Assembly: GCA_030272155.1 (NCBI GenBank)
Contig: CP126191.1
Coordinates: 9,818,501-9,882,500 of the forward strand
Direction: 5' to 3'
Length of the DNA stretch: 64,000 nt
Source of the DNA: Tetradesmus obliquus
Taxonomy: Eukaryota; Chlorophyta; Chlorophyceae; Sphaeropleales; Scenedesmaceae
Shown: positions 34,871 to 47,455 of the stretch, piece after piece
How the letters are laid out: each line of letters opens with the position of its first letter
How positions within the stretch are numbered: position 1 is the stretch's first letter
Translations under genes and position numbers: made by a program
Notes under the pieces: generated by a model
What the model was told of the DNA's origin: nothing
The model's database searches: none
Seen by the model: the letters and a program-made list of their open reading frames with translations, nothing else

Positions 34871-37800
34871 TCAGGGCGCAATGAAGTCCAGGCCCTCCGC
34901 CTCGGCTGCAGCCTGCAGCGCCAGCGAGGACGTAGCCAGTGGCATGAACATGCTCCAGATGTCAGTCACCACACTGCTATCACAGCAGTCCAGCTGGCCC
35001 ACAACCTCAGAGTGCACCTGGGAGCTGCTGCTGCTGCCGCTGCTGCAGGTGCTGCTGGCGCTGCTGCGCCGCTTGACCAGCCTGCTGCCGTTGCTAGCAG
35101 CGGCGCTGCTGACCGTCTGTGCTGAGTCAGGGGTACCTGGCTGCTCATGCTGCTGCTGCTGCTGCTGCTGGGATGCTGCTCCGTCACGAGCAGCCTGCTC
35201 GCCTGCTGCTGCAGCAGCTGCTGCCACTGCCGCCGCAGCAGACGCCACTGCTTGCTGGTGCGCACGGCTGGCCCTGCTGCTGCTGCCACTGCCTGCAGCG
35301 CTGCAGCCACCCCCAGAGCAGCTAGCAGGGAAGTCTGACACGCTGTCAGCGATGTCGTTACGTCCCCAGGAAGTAACACGCGGCGGCCTGTCATCCGGCA
35401 TACCTTCGTGGATTGTTGGCGGTACCGACAGCGCTGCTGCACTGCCGCCGCCGCTGCCTACGCTGCTCACAAAGCCAGAGCTGCCTGGGCTGCCAACCAC
35501 AAACCCTGAACCGCTGCTGCCGCTGCTGCCATACGCCGAACCTGCCAGCGGCGCATGCAGCGCACTGGCAGCACTCGCGTGTGCAGCTACTGCTGCTGCA
35601 GCTGCCTGCGCATGCGCGGATGCTACTGCCGGGCTGCCGTGCTGCTGCAGGTGCGCTGAATGCAGCGCTGCGGCCGTGTAGCTATAGCCACGGTGCGTGC
35701 CTCCCATGTTGGCGCCATCTGCCATTGCTGCAATGGCATCCGACACGGTCGCAGGCACACCACCATACAGCCCGGCCGGCACACCTGCAGCAGACCCTGC
35801 TGCTGCTGCTGCCGCTGCTACTGCATCGCCCTTGTGCACGGCGCCCCCCACGCCGGCCGATCCCAGCAGCGCAGACGCAGACAGCGCCGCATTGCCTCCT
35901 GCAAAGTACCACGCGCCGCCCGGCCCCACTGCTGAAGGGCTCGTCCCTGCGGAGCCCTGCTGCTGCTTCGCCTGCTGCTGTGCCTGCAGCAGCGCGGGCA
36001 GGTGCCCGCTGCTGCCATTGAGCAGCGCCTGGCTGCTCTTGCTGCGGTGCCACAGCCGGCCGCCTGGGCTGGCTCCTGCATCCAGCGGGTTGCCCCAGCT
36101 GGCCACGGCCTGCTGCCCAACAGCTGGCATGCTCAGCCAGCTCGGGATGCGAGAAGTCAAGCCCGTGAGCGGCCGCTCGCGGGCCTTGTTCGTCAGCCGA
36201 GCCAGGCACGCGTCGAGCGTGGCCTCGATCGTGCAGTTGGTTTCGATCGCGGAGAGCTTCTCCCAGATTGCGAGCTCGCCCTGTTTGGTGGCCGCAAGGA
36301 TGTCGAGCGTGGTGGGGTTGACCATGGTCTTGCCCAGGTTCCACAGGTGGCTGGGCAACACCACGGTGATGTCCCCCTCCCAGGGCTGCGTGAACAGCGT
36401 GAGCCACTTGGTGGGGAACCAGTCCGGCAAGATGCACTGCATCTGCGCACACCTGCAGGCAGCCACGCAGCGCCACACACCACAACGCGATCGTCGGACA
36501 ATGGACGGCAGGAGAGCAAAGCAGTGCAAGCAGGACCGCTAGCCTGCCAGCAAGCCCACATCTTTCCCACCATGAACTACAAACCATGAACTACAAACAT
36601 TGACACAAGAACATCAAACATGGACACAACCCAAACTCTGGCACCCACCTGTGCCGCAGCTGCAGCTCTAGCAGGTCCGCCCACAAGCCCACATCCCCTC
36701 CACCCTGAATCAGTAGAACATCATCAAACACGTACAAACCCCCAGGCTGGCACCCACCTGTGCCGCAGCTCCAGCTCCAGCAGGTTGGCCCAGCGCCTGC
36801 TGAGGCTCTTCTTCAGGTTGAGCAGCGGCGCAATGTGCGGGTTGGTCTGGCTCACAATGAAGTGGTTGCAGTTGAACATCTCGCTCAGCAGAAAGGTGGG
36901 CAGGTCAAGCTCCAGGGAGCCGTCTCGCCAGCGCCGCGACACGTTGTCTGACAGCGACGGCGCGTTGAACCTGCGGCACATCAAACCAGCGACGCAGCAC
37001 GCACTTGGATTTTAGCCGTGTGACATGAAAACAGGATTGATGGCTGAGCATCCCTGCTAGCAAGACAGCACTACAGTCACCTCCCAGCATGAACAGCAAC
37101 TAGAGGCCGTAAGCAAGTAACAGCAAGCCAGCCAACAGCGCCCCCACCCTCGGCCCCCGCCAAGCAAGGCTCACCTGACCTCCTCGCCGCGCGCATTGCG
37201 CGCCAGCAGGTCCTGAGGGTGGAACAGCCCGGGGAAGGCGCTGCTGGCCGCAACAGCAGACCAGATCAGCGCCTGGACAGGTGGCAGCAGCAGCAGCGGC
37301 AGCAGCGGCAGCAGAACGGCGGTCACATGCGGAAGCTTCAACAGCACAGCAGCGCAGGCAAGCTGATTGCTTCCTCTGTGCCACTCATGCTAACAGCCCG
37401 GCCGACTCTTGCATCAAGATACGTGCTGATGCTGACCTGTTGAGGCTTATAAACAGCAGAAACATCAACACACCACCACACCTGTGGCGCAGTGAGGTAG
37501 TTGAGCAGGCGGGCCGGCTCATTTGTGTCCGCAGGGCACACGCTGACGTTGAGGATGCGCCCGGTGCGCTCGTAGGCCTCCAGGAAGGTGTAGTTGCCAA
37601 TAAGCGCCTTCAGCTTGCGCTGCAAGGGGTGAGCGGGAAGGTGAGGCCAGGTGCAGCACGTGAGGGCTAGAGCAACGCCAGAGGCAGCAGGTGTGCTGTC
37701 AACAAGCAGATGGCTGTGCTGGCAGCAGCCCAGCTTGCATGCAGGGGATATATGCTACATGCGCAAGTTGCAGTGCTACATGCGCAAGTTGCAGGAAACC

Positions 37801-40460
37801 AGCGCAATCAACCCATCACGTGCAACTGCTGTTTCCAAGTCACACTGCACTGTCACATCACCTGCAAATGAAACAAATGTCAGCACATCAAACACACTCA
37901 TCCGTGCCGTCGCAACGCCGCCCAGCAGTCCCCCGCCGCACCTGCAGGTAGCTCATGTCGTGAACGCGATGCATCACATGCAAATGCTGTTTCTACGTCA
38001 CACTGTTACGCCACATCACCCGCAGACAAAACACATGCAACGCAACAGGCACGACCATGCCACCAGCCCATTGCCGCACCTGCAGGTAGCTCATGTCGTG
38101 CAGCGCGCCCTTCTGCAGAAAGCTGTGCACCAGCTCCAGCGCGCGGCTGTTGTTGAAGAAGGACAGCTCCACCTCGTCCAGCTTGCGGAACGTCTCGCGA
38201 AGCTCGTCGTCGGTGCGCGTGCCAACAATGCCCGCAACGATGCTGCCCACGCTGCTGCCGGCTAGCACACGGGGCAGCATGGTGTGCTCAAACAGCGCCT
38301 TGACCACGCCCTGCATGGCATGAACGTGAGTTGGGGCAGGGCAGCAGCCATCGGCAGCAGAGAGTGAGCAAGTTGTAAGGCAAATAATTGTGTGCTGCGG
38401 CAAGAGCTCATGGACGCAGACAATCCCAAGCATCCCAAGCAGCGCACATGTTACCCCGCGCTTCAAACAAATGCCGTATCATTCATCCAGAAGGGTCTGT
38501 GTACTGGCAGGGGCACAAGCCATTGCTGCTCTTGCTGCTGGCTGCGCTAGCTGCTTGCTCCTTCAGCCAAAACCAACCAGCCACCCACCAGGTGGAAGCT
38601 GCCTAGGCCGCCGCCGCCAGACAGCAGCAGCGCGGTGCGGCCGTACGCGTGGCGCGTCTCCTTGAAGAAGCTCAGCTTCTCCTCCACGTCGATGCCTGCC
38701 TCAGGCCACTCGGTGAGCTGCGCCAGCTGCGCCTTCACCTCCTGGATGTAGCCACGGATGGGCGCCGGCAGCTCGTAGTAGTGCTCGTGCAGCTGGCTGC
38801 AGGGGTGCAAGATGCGGTTGCAAGAAACATGGCAGCGGAGAAGGGGTGCGGTCAGATTAAGCGTAGTAGTGCTCGTGCAGCTGGCTGCGGAGGCAGAGGT
38901 GCGGTTGCAGGGGCAGGGGTGCAGCAGCATGCGGTGCAGCACAGTCAGAGCATGTGGTGGTCAGCAGCAGTAACAGTGCTCGTGCAGTTGGCTGCGGGGG
39001 CAACGGGCAGGGAGCTTGCCAATGGCAGCGGAGAAGGGGTGCGGTCACATTAAGCGCAGTGCAGCCGGAGCGGCAGTGCTGCTAGTGCTGGTGCTGTCAG
39101 GAGCTGCTGCTGCGGTGCCTCAGGATGCTTTCCTTGCTGCCATTGGCAAGCTTTGCTCCACAGCTGGGCTGCTCATCAACTGCTGCACGAGCTGCTTCTC
39201 AAGGCATTTGCTGCCCGGTTGCATATTACCCTGGCAGCACTAACACAAGGGTGTCATGCATAGGCTAGGCTGTGCTGCAACTGCTGGGCATGCACAGCTC
39301 ACGCTTGCTGCAAGCCGCCTGTGACTGCTAGCACTGCCTGGCTACACACGGCTGTAACACTGCGCTGAGCCAACTGAGAGGGTCCAGCACGAGCTGGTGT
39401 TGCTGTCGTCCAACACTGTTATGTCAGTCCCGCATGCTGCGCTGCGGTACCAGCGGTTCTGCAGCAGTACCGCTGCAGTACCACTGCTGACTCTCCTGCT
39501 CTACCAGCTGCTGCTGCAAATGGCCACCACCGCTGCTCCTGTCATCATGCCTGCTAACAATTCCTCTCACCTTTTGGCAACATTGGCGATGTTGCGTATG
39601 AGGTCTGTGCGCAGCGCAAACATCATATCCCGCCCGTTGCCGTGCTCCCGTACGCTCTGCAGGTGAGCAAGCTTCTGCTGCAGCAGCTTGCGGTCGTACA
39701 GGTTCTCCCGGATCTTGCCGCTGACGTCGCCGCCCCTGCAGTGCCCCATTGCGTCCAGCTGCTGAGCAAACTCGCGCCACTCGCTGTAGCTGCTGGCTGC
39801 TGCCATGCGCGCCTGGATGGCGCGGATCTGGCGCAGCCGCTCATCGCACGACTCTTGCCAGCGGCGCACCAGCGAGTTGACCAGCGAGGCAGTCATGGCC
39901 ATGGCTGCAGGAGAGCATCAGGATGTTTGCAGGACAGCAGTGTGAGGTAGGGTGGGATAGGGTATGCTTGGTGCAGCAGCGAGCGGCTGCTGCAGGTCCA
40001 AAGATTGCTGGCTGCCTGTGATAGAACCTGCATGCGTTGCAGAGGGCTGCCAGAATGCAAGGAGCACCCTCACAGTCTCCTTACCTATGACCACATGCCA
40101 TTTCCGCACATCCAGGGGTACATAGGACCACCTGCGTATCCATCGCGCCCTAGACTGGCTGAAGGCAGGTGCTCCCAGCCAGCCCACAAGCCGCAGCACT
40201 AGAGTCTGGCTAAACGATGTGAGCTTCAAGAACGATCGCCCTGTCCATATGTAGAGCGCTAATACGCGTGCAACAGGAGCCGAAAGTGTACCGAGAGCTC
40301 TCCACACTGCCAAGAAAGTAAGCTGTGTAAAGAAGCTCACAAGCTTGTCTGCATTGTTTTTGCTACTTCCTGGCCCACGAACGTACTTGCTGCTGCGAAA
40401 TTGCACACCCCCTCTTGGGGCTGCGCACAGGCTCGCAGGTGGCTTGCTGGCTACTTTCAT
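34871..40460 (-). CDS. SDP1-like patatin-domain triacylglycerol lipase
   Basis: Eight exons: 40460-40085, 39904-39571, 38796-38589, 38310-38080, 37619-37482, 37272-37175, 36970-36758, 36452-34871; phases match, 1059 aa. The N-terminal region (about 35-100) has hydrophobic stretches like the conserved SDP1 N-terminal domain. The patatin core has the oxyanion Gly-rich loop GGGGLG (297-302), the nucleophile elbow GSSVG (324-328, Ser326) and the Asp of the dyad in [11 protein letters not shown] (Asp478). The order is typical of plant SUGAR-DEPENDENT1 lipases, which hydrolyse triacylglycerol at lipid droplets. The long last exon adds a low-complexity Ala/Ser/Gln tail of about 420 residues ending in GLDFIAP. 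Three introns hold duplicated exon edges. Confidence 0.92.
36641..36790 (-). repeat. Duplicated exon 7 end and donor in the SDP1-like gene
   Basis: The block CACCCACCTGTGCCGCAGCT occurs at 36642 and 36751 (109 bp apart), followed by similar sequence. The functional exon end is 36758; the equivalent decoy position is 36649. The decoy keeps the GTGGGTG donor. Confidence 0.85.
37820..38110 (-). repeat. Duplicated exon 4 end and donor in the SDP1-like gene
   Basis: The block CCGCACCTGCAGGTAGCTCA plus TGTCGTG occurs at about 37936 and 38074, 138 bp apart, with related flanks (the TCACACTG...CACATCACC segment is also doubled). The functional exon end is 38080 and the decoy is 37942. The decoy retains about 20 bp of coding sequence (DMSYLQ) and the GTGCGG donor. 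A separate 20-bp direct repeat (TACATGCGCAAGTTGCAG) lies at about 37752-37790. Confidence 0.85.
38770..39000 (-). repeat. Exon 3 start and acceptor in three tandem copies, SDP1-like gene
   Basis: The block GTGCTCGTGCAGCTGGCTGC recurs at 38781, about 38869 and, with one change, about 38976. The functional exon start is 38796; equivalent decoy positions are 38884 and 38991. Decoys keep the CAG acceptor and the first codons (QLHEHYY). GCGGTTGCA and GAGAAGGGGTGCGGTC segments are also repeated. Confidence 0.85.
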
Positions 40461-43356
40461 GACATCAAATCATGTTCAATTGACTTTCCAAACTGAGGGT
40501 TGCGCCAGGACGGCACCAATTAAGCTGGCGTGGGAAACACATGTCATGACACTGGGTCCGACGTGGCAACTGCAGCTCAACGAAGGGTGTGAAAAGACCA
40601 ACCGACGCTTCAACTGGGATAACGAATATGGCACAACAACTCACAGCACACGATACATGCCTGCGGGCGAGGCTGCCAGCTTAAAGCGCGTCAGCAGCCT
40701 GCAGACTGCGTCACTCAGAACATTCACACACCTAGGCTGCAGGGCTTCTCAGACCAGAGGGTGGAAAACAGCTGCCGCAGTGTAGTCGATAGCAGCGACC
40801 AGACTTCATAAAAGGTTACAGCGACTCAACATCAACAGCATGCTGCACAGCAGCCGTTGTACGCGGCCAGCCCAAAGAAACCTAACCACAGCCAAAGGTA
40901 CACCAGGGCGGGTGCCCTGCTGCCTCAATTGCATGCTCTGCCTTGATGCAGGGATCGAAAGGCACCACTGCATCCGCACACCAACCAATAGTGTATGCAC
41001 AGCATGGCACGACAAGGCCTGCACCATTTCCTTGCACACAAGCACCTCATGCACTGCCCACGTGGGCAGGCTGCTGCGCACAGGGCACAGACCTGTTGCT
41101 GCTCAATAGCACCACCGCACCCACTCCCCAGCCACAAGCTGTTTGCTCCAAACAGCTACATGTCGCGTAACTAGTCAGCAACATGTTCGTAGCTCATCAT
41201 GGCGGCCTTTCTTCAGCCTAGTATAGCAAGCCTTGTATAGCAGTGAAGCAGTGCACACGGAGACCCTGCAGCCCAGCAGGCTGCTGCAGTGCTGTACACA
41301 GTGACATGTGACACGTAAACGTGCACCCCTGCTGACGCAAGGGGAGGACGGCAGTGCGGTGAAGCAATGCCTGCAAGCAAGCAAGCTAACAGCCAGAACA
41401 TGTCAACATGCACAAACTCTATCCAGGCTGTGCCAATCCCCTCAGACCTCAAAACCGCATGCTGGCAAGCTAGAGCTGGGTTTACCAGGACCCTGCACCA
41501 CCGAGCCCTGCACACAAGCAAGCTGAAAGGTGTGGAGAAGGTAAGGAGCCAAGACAACATACATGCACTTGAGCCACATGCCCGCCAAACAACTGTGCTC
41601 AACTGCACGTCCATGCTCAATCCTTTTTCGTGTTGTACATATGAGTGCTGACGCAACATGAGGCACCACTGAGTGCCGCGGAACATGGTATGATACAAGA
41701 CAGTGTCGCAGCTGGCAAGCGCAATGCCCCAGCAGTATGCTGCGCACCGTTTTAGAGGCTTGCAGACGACACGAGATGTATCAGCATGTTGCTAGGCAGT
41801 GCCAGCATGTTGCAACTCACAGCAACAGCACCAAGCCAACTAACAAACACCCCTGCCCTGCCCTGCCCTGCCCAGTACAGTAAACGCACCCCGCCCTCAA
41901 AACCTTCACTGCCCATCCAGCAGGCCTGTACACGAACAAAATTGTAACAGTGACATCCCATGCCGCAGCCGGTGCAGTAGCAGTGTGGTAACCGCACCAC
42001 AAAACACACACAGGCATGCCAAGCTGGCCACCCAACATGACTAGCAGCCACCATATTGCTGCTTGTGAACGTCCTGCATCACACCAGCATACTCGCAGCA
42101 GCAGCCCTGCATGCATGGTGCAACTTTTCGGTTGCAGCCCCAAGCAAGCAGACCAAACTGAGCAGCGAGCAGCTCCAAAATCACAATCAAGGCTAGCACT
42201 GCATACAGCAGCAAGCATGCCTGTCATAGGTAGCACCCAAACCAACGTACTGTTCAAAGTCCTCCGCACAGGGTACGCACTGTTTGCCCCATCGAGCCGC
42301 CTCGTGTGCATCACATACTGCACACAGGATGTGTACTGTGTGCCCTGCCATAGGCAAGACACAACAACAAGCCTGCCTGTCATACAGTTGCTTTTGCACC
42401 CTGCAGCAGGAGCCGCTGTTTGGTGCGCTGCCACGCACGGACCTGTCACACCCTGCGGGTGCAGCAGCTGGGCTAACACAAACCACCAGCAAATGCAGCA
42501 AAGTAGCTACTGACACATGCAAAGAGCGCTCGTAGGGAGCTACCTATGTGATGGCGACTGGCTACGAAAGCCAAAACCAACAAAATGAAATGACAAAAAG
42601 CGCATGCGCACCACAAACATGGGGCAGCAAAAGCATGCACGGCCCCAACAAATGGAATGCACGACGCATCCACCCACAAAAACAGCTTCTTCCTGGCGTA
42701 TTTGCCCCGCGTGTGCTTCATTCTGCACGCACAGTCTCTCCCTTAAATTGGCACAATGCACAGCGGCCGCAAACGCCAGGCGCAGTGTAGGCACACCGGC
42801 GCTGCTTTTGGCAAAGCTATGCTGAGCCCCAACAACGAACATAAAGGCCACAAGATTGAAACAGACGGCTAGCTGGTAGCAACACAGCAGCACATGCACC
42901 GTGCTGCCGTGCTGCAGCCACAGCACATGCCACCGAGCTGGGAACACCATCAAAGTGTCCACTGGACGCGTAACAGCTGGCATGACACCACCAAACCCAC
43001 ATCAAACATCACACGCGCAAACACAAAGCCACCTTTATGCCCAAACACCCCACATCCCCCCACGCTCTGTGCTTTCTTCCTCTTGCAAAAACACCTTCCT
43101 GCCATCCCCTTAAAAAAGGTAACAGGCACCTCCTGCAGGTAGCAGGCAACCCCTCTCAGCAAGTTTCAAGCAGTAAAGAGCACGACACAATGCACCCATG
43201 CACCAACCACGGCAGCAGCCGCAAAACAGCAGCACCCAAACCACTGCTTGCTACACACATGCGGCACAGCCTGCATGATATCTGTGCCCCTGAGAGACTC
43301 ATGCCCAAACCACGTCAACAACCACCTTACTACAATGCCTGCTGCCAGCCGCCGGT
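40461..43356 (-). other. SDP1-like promoter, then 3' flank of the next minus-strand gene
   Basis: About 40461-40800 is the 5' flank of the SDP1-like gene. The rest is A/C-rich on plus with no supported gene, consistent with a long 3' UTR for the gene ending at 43357. A minus-strand TGTAA occurs at 40816-40820. A (CCCTG)4 tract lies at 41851-41873. Confidence 0.45.
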
Positions 43357-44622
43357 TCATATCTGCAGCGCGCATGCTGCCCGGGTGGCTGCCAGCGAGG
43401 CCAGCACCCTAGCCCGTGACCACCATGAGCCCTGGAAGGCCTGCCGCTGCTGCTCCAGCCGCTGCAGCACGGCCTCCTGCCACCACGCAGGCGCATCAAA
43501 CACAGGCTCGACAGCAGCACCCTGCTGCTGCTGCTCGCCAGCAGACGCCTCAGCAGCAGCTGCTGCTGGAAGGCTGCTGCTGCTGGCAAGCTGCAGACGG
43601 CTGCTGCTGCCGCTGCCGCTGAGAGCGCGCTCACTGCCTGAGCCAGGCTGCGAAGTCTGCTGCTCGCTGCCAGCAGCGCCAGCAGCAGCTGCTGCTGCTG
43701 CATGACTTTCTAGCCACACTGCTACTCTGTCCCACGGGCACCACTCCAGATCATCCAACTCCTGCAAAGCTGCAAGAGAGGCTTGCAGCGCTGCTTCTGT
43801 TGCCACTGCCACTGCATCACCATCGCTGGAGCATCGCTTTGGCAGCGAGGTGCTGCTGCTGCTGCGGGGCAGGGAACAGGACCGCGCTGCAGCTGCTTCC
43901 TGGCTGCTGTGCCGCAGCTGCGGCTGTGCCTGCTGCTGCTGCTTCTGCGCGGGCTGCTGCGCCCCCGTGAGGGTGAGATATGTGCTGCTGCTGCATACGC
44001 TGTCGGGCGTGATTGGCAAGCAGTCAGTGAAGTGCCGAATCTCCATGGCCCAGGTGCTGGCAGCTGCTGTGAGGTCGCCGGCAGCTGCTGCGTCATCAGC
44101 AGCAGCAGGCTCTGGTTCTCCATCGCCATCCAGATCTAGCGCCTCGCTGCTGTTGTCACTGCTGCTGCTGCTGCTGCAACTGCTGCTGCGCATGCTGCAG
44201 GCGTTGCTGCCTTTCTCAAAGGGGCTGCTTGCTGCGTGCATTTGCCTGACCGCCGCAGCCGCTGCAGCATCCTCCCGAGCGACACGTTCCTTGAAGGTAC
44301 CGCCCACCAGCTGCTGCTGCCCTTGCTGTTTCTGCAATGTGCAGGGGTGCTCCAAAAGCTGCAGCACATTATCGCAAACAGAAGATAACCCAGCAGGTAT
44401 GCCAGAGCTGCTGTCAACCGCAGCGCATGGCGGGTTCTGCTGATCCTGCTGCACTGACTGTGCTGCTGCTTGCCGCTCCTCTGCTGGCCCTTCAGGTATG
44501 CAGCTCAAACGAGGAAGGTACTCGCTGCGAAGGTGTGCTGAAGGGCTGGAGGATAAATGCCATGCCTGAAGCTGCAGCTGCGCTGCTGACACGGCGGGCC
44601 CGACATCTGGGTAAAAATCCAT
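43357..44622 (-). CDS. Low-complexity protein of unknown function
   Basis: A single open frame of 421 aa from the ATG at 44622. The frame stays open a further 16 codons upstream but without ATG, so an upstream exon is possible. Rich in Ser, Ala, Gln and acidic residues. A few non-repetitive stretches look constrained: TWAMEIRHFTDCLPITPDSV near the middle, LDDLEWCPWDRVAVWLESHA, and the C-terminal PAWWQEAVLQRLEQQRQAF. No known domain was recognised. The conserved-looking Trp-containing segments and long A/C-rich 3' flank support a real gene, but an exon of a larger gene cannot be excluded. Confidence 0.55.
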   Translation of the reverse strand: MDFYPDVGPAVSAAQLQLQAWHLSSSPSAHLRSEYLPRLSCIPEGPAEERQAAAQSVQQDQQNPPCAAVDSSSGIPAGLSSVCDNVLQLLEHPCTLQKQQGQQQLVGGTFKERVAREDAAAAAAVRQMHAASSPFEKGSNACSMRSSSCSSSSSSDNSSEALDLDGDGEPEPAAADDAAAAGDLTAAASTWAMEIRHFTDCLPITPDSVCSSSTYLTLTGAQQPAQKQQQQAQPQLRHSSQEAAAARSCSLPRSSSSTSLPKRCSSDGDAVAVATEAALQASLAALQELDDLEWCPWDRVAVWLESHAAAAAAAGAAGSEQQTSQPGSGSERALSGSGSSSRLQLASSSSLPAAAAAEASAGEQQQQGAAVEPVFDAPAWWQEAVLQRLEQQRQAFQGSWWSRARVLASLAATRAACALQI

Positions 44623-46047
44623 GCTGCTGTGCTGTCGCTGCGCAACACGCAGATCTGCCGACGAAGTCAATGCCTTTCAGCCCACATTGTAGATAGTGAG
44701 TCCTGAATAGCATCAACAAGCCACGGCGAAGCACAAAGCGTCCTCATGAGGTGAGCGTTATCGCTGCTGCAGCTTGCCGTGTTGCACTCACATGATATCG
44801 ATGCGCTGACAGCACATCCATGTACGCAAAATGCAGCGTCCGCTCGCCGATAGCATGAGAAGCAGCGGCGAAGCAAGGCCCCGACACCTGATATGCCAGC
44901 TAGCCGAGCGCCTATCCGAGCGCATCGACGAAGCATGAAACGATTCCTTATCCTCAGACGCATGTGATCACCCACCTCGCTTGGCGTGCCGCTGTGCTCT
45001 CGGAGAGTTCACTCCCGAGCTGCCTTCAACTGTGCTGCTGTCCTTCACGAAGATGCCGTGCAATCCGTTTAGCGCTTAGCGCATGTCTCTGGCTCCCAAA
45101 CTACAGCGCTGCTGCGGGACGGGGGATGTGAAAGCTCCAACAAGAGTATAACTTGTCATAATCCGCTACCATCCTGAGTATGCAGGCTTTTTGTTCGGCG
45201 TCGGAAAAAGGAACAAGTAGCAAAATGAAATTTATTTCAGTTTTGAGATGGTGACTGGACACACATACGCGCAACAACAGTTGAGCGTGGTTCCTCAGCG
45301 GCCACAGGGAACCGTGCAGTGTGGTTTACATCACGCATGAGTAACATTAAACCCAGTATTGCAGCGTTGCCAATGTGCCTGCCAGCATTGGCTTCTGGAG
45401 CAGTACAGCTGTAGTCACTGTGCACTGTCCAGCCTGAGCCTGCACGTTGAAACCCCATTCTTCAACCAGTATCGCCGATTTTATGCAAGCTGTCGTATGC
45501 ATATGTCCACTGTTACACATGCACAGCACTGTGCAGCAAGGCAGGAAGCGACACCAGCCCAACAGGGTCTGTGGGCCATGGCGATCACACATGAACGCAA
45601 TGCCATTGCCAACGCCGTGCACGACCGGCCATGACACAGCGGCAGGCATGACACTAAGCCTGACATGAGAAGCGTTGGTACTGGTGCAGCACCTGCACAA
45701 ACAAACAAACGCTGCAGTCCAGAAGTTCACCTCTCCCACTGTGGCCCAGTGACCAACTTGAAGGGCACGCGCAACAGGGCACAGCGCGCCTGCTTCCAGC
45801 CCTGCCCGCAGTGTGCCTGTCTCCCACCAGCCTCGCTCTCCCAACTCCGCTGCCTCTGCTCGACTTCGCCTATCCCCGCCCCTTGCCCGCCTTCAGCTTG
45901 AATGCACAGGCGTGCGGCCTTCGTGCTGCACACTGCAAGGCGACCTGACGCCATCATCTGTCATCATCCCTGCGCCCCTCGCGTCGCTGCTGCCCTACAA
46001 ATAGTCGTCCTGACAGCTGCATAGCTCTGGGAGCCGCAGCTGCAGCA
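44623..46047 (-). other. Intergenic region
   Basis: 44623 to about 45230 has no CAG arrays and looks like a 5' flank of the minus-strand gene ending at 43357. From about 45240 to 46047 the plus strand is A/C-rich, as expected for the 3' UTR of the UBX gene. A minus-strand TGTAA is at 45326-45330. No gene is supported. Confidence 0.45.
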
Positions 46048-47409
46048 TCAGGCCTTGCCAGCCGCAGCCCCCTCATCATCGTGATGCACCTGCACAAACA
46101 GCGCCCCCTGCGGCACCAGGCCTGCTGCCTCAAGGCTCTGGCCCCTGCTGTCGCCGCCAAACACGCGCTTGGGGAAGGCGCTGACCAGGCTGTAGCTGAG
46201 GCTGTCAAAGCCCTCCAAGCTGTCCACCCAGTCATACAGCACCTGCACAGCATGTAAAAGGACGCATTGCTGCAGGAAATGCACACAGCAGACATGCGCG
46301 TCCACAGCAGACATGCATGATGGCAAGTTGCTGGCATGAGGGGATGACGCGCAGGCACCGTGCACAGATGCAATTCCAACATCATACGCGATTTATGACG
46401 GTGCCGGCTACGCCAAGCCACCGCACCTGCACTGTCGTGTCCGGCCCGAAGCGCCGCTGGCAGTTCTTGCCGTCCGGCAGCCGCACGCGGATGGTGGCAA
46501 TGCCTGCAGTGCCGGCCGCCGGCTCCTCAGGCAGCAGCGCTGCCTTCTGCTGCCGCCGTGCTGCAATGTTGGCTGCTGCCTGCAGCCGCCGCTGCTCCGC
46601 TGCCTCTTCTTCAGCCCTGCGAGTGGCAGCATCAAACGTCAATGAACCTGATGGCTTGCTAAGTGAACTTCATGCAGAGCAGTGCATTGACGTTGGACAA
46701 GCAAGACCTCATCATGTACCAGCACAAACATATACCTTCACGGCAGAAAACCACGGCCGGCTGCTGTGTCCAAATTTCCTTGCTTGCTTGCAGCCAATGT
46801 GTTTTGTTGCGCACGCACCCCATGCTCTTGGCTGCTGCTGACCTACACCAGCAGGCGCAGCAGCAGCCTGCAACATGTGATACGCGCCCAAGCAACCACG
46901 TTGCAAACTGCACCCATGCATGAGCTGCTGCTGATCCCAACAGCCCTGCCGCTGTAGCCGCACACCTCTGCCGCGCCTCCTCTGCTGCCTGCTGCTGGGC
47001 AGCCTCCTGCGCCTTGCGCGCCTCCTCCTGCCGCCGCGCCTCGCGCTCCTGGTCTGCTGCCAGCGAGGCCTCATACTCCGCATTCTGCTCCGCCAGCAGC
47101 CGGCGGGACATCTCCTGCAAAGCAGACCATGCAAATGACACAGTCAGTGACACGTTATAATGACACAGTGTGAGGCGCCGAGGTGCACAGTGAGTGAGGG
47201 CGATACAGGCTCAGCAGGCGCTGGCATGCGCAAACAAGAACAGCTGGTAGCACCTGAGAAGCTGCTGACAGCTGGGGCTCCGGCTGCTGCTACGTCCAGC
47301 TCCCGAGTGCATTATCGTCTGTGCGTTGCAACCAAACATACACACAACCAGGACGATTGCGCGCAGGCCAGCACACATCGCCCAAGCATGCGCTGCAGAC
47401 GATATGCCC

Positions 47410-47455
<46 letters not shown>

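Noticed and set aside
34716-35681. 321-codon open frame on the plus strand
   Set aside because: Antisense shadow of the low-complexity tail of the SDP1-like gene.
44623-44670. Start of the unknown gene at 44670
   Set aside because: The codon there is TTG, not ATG. The first ATG in frame is at 44622.
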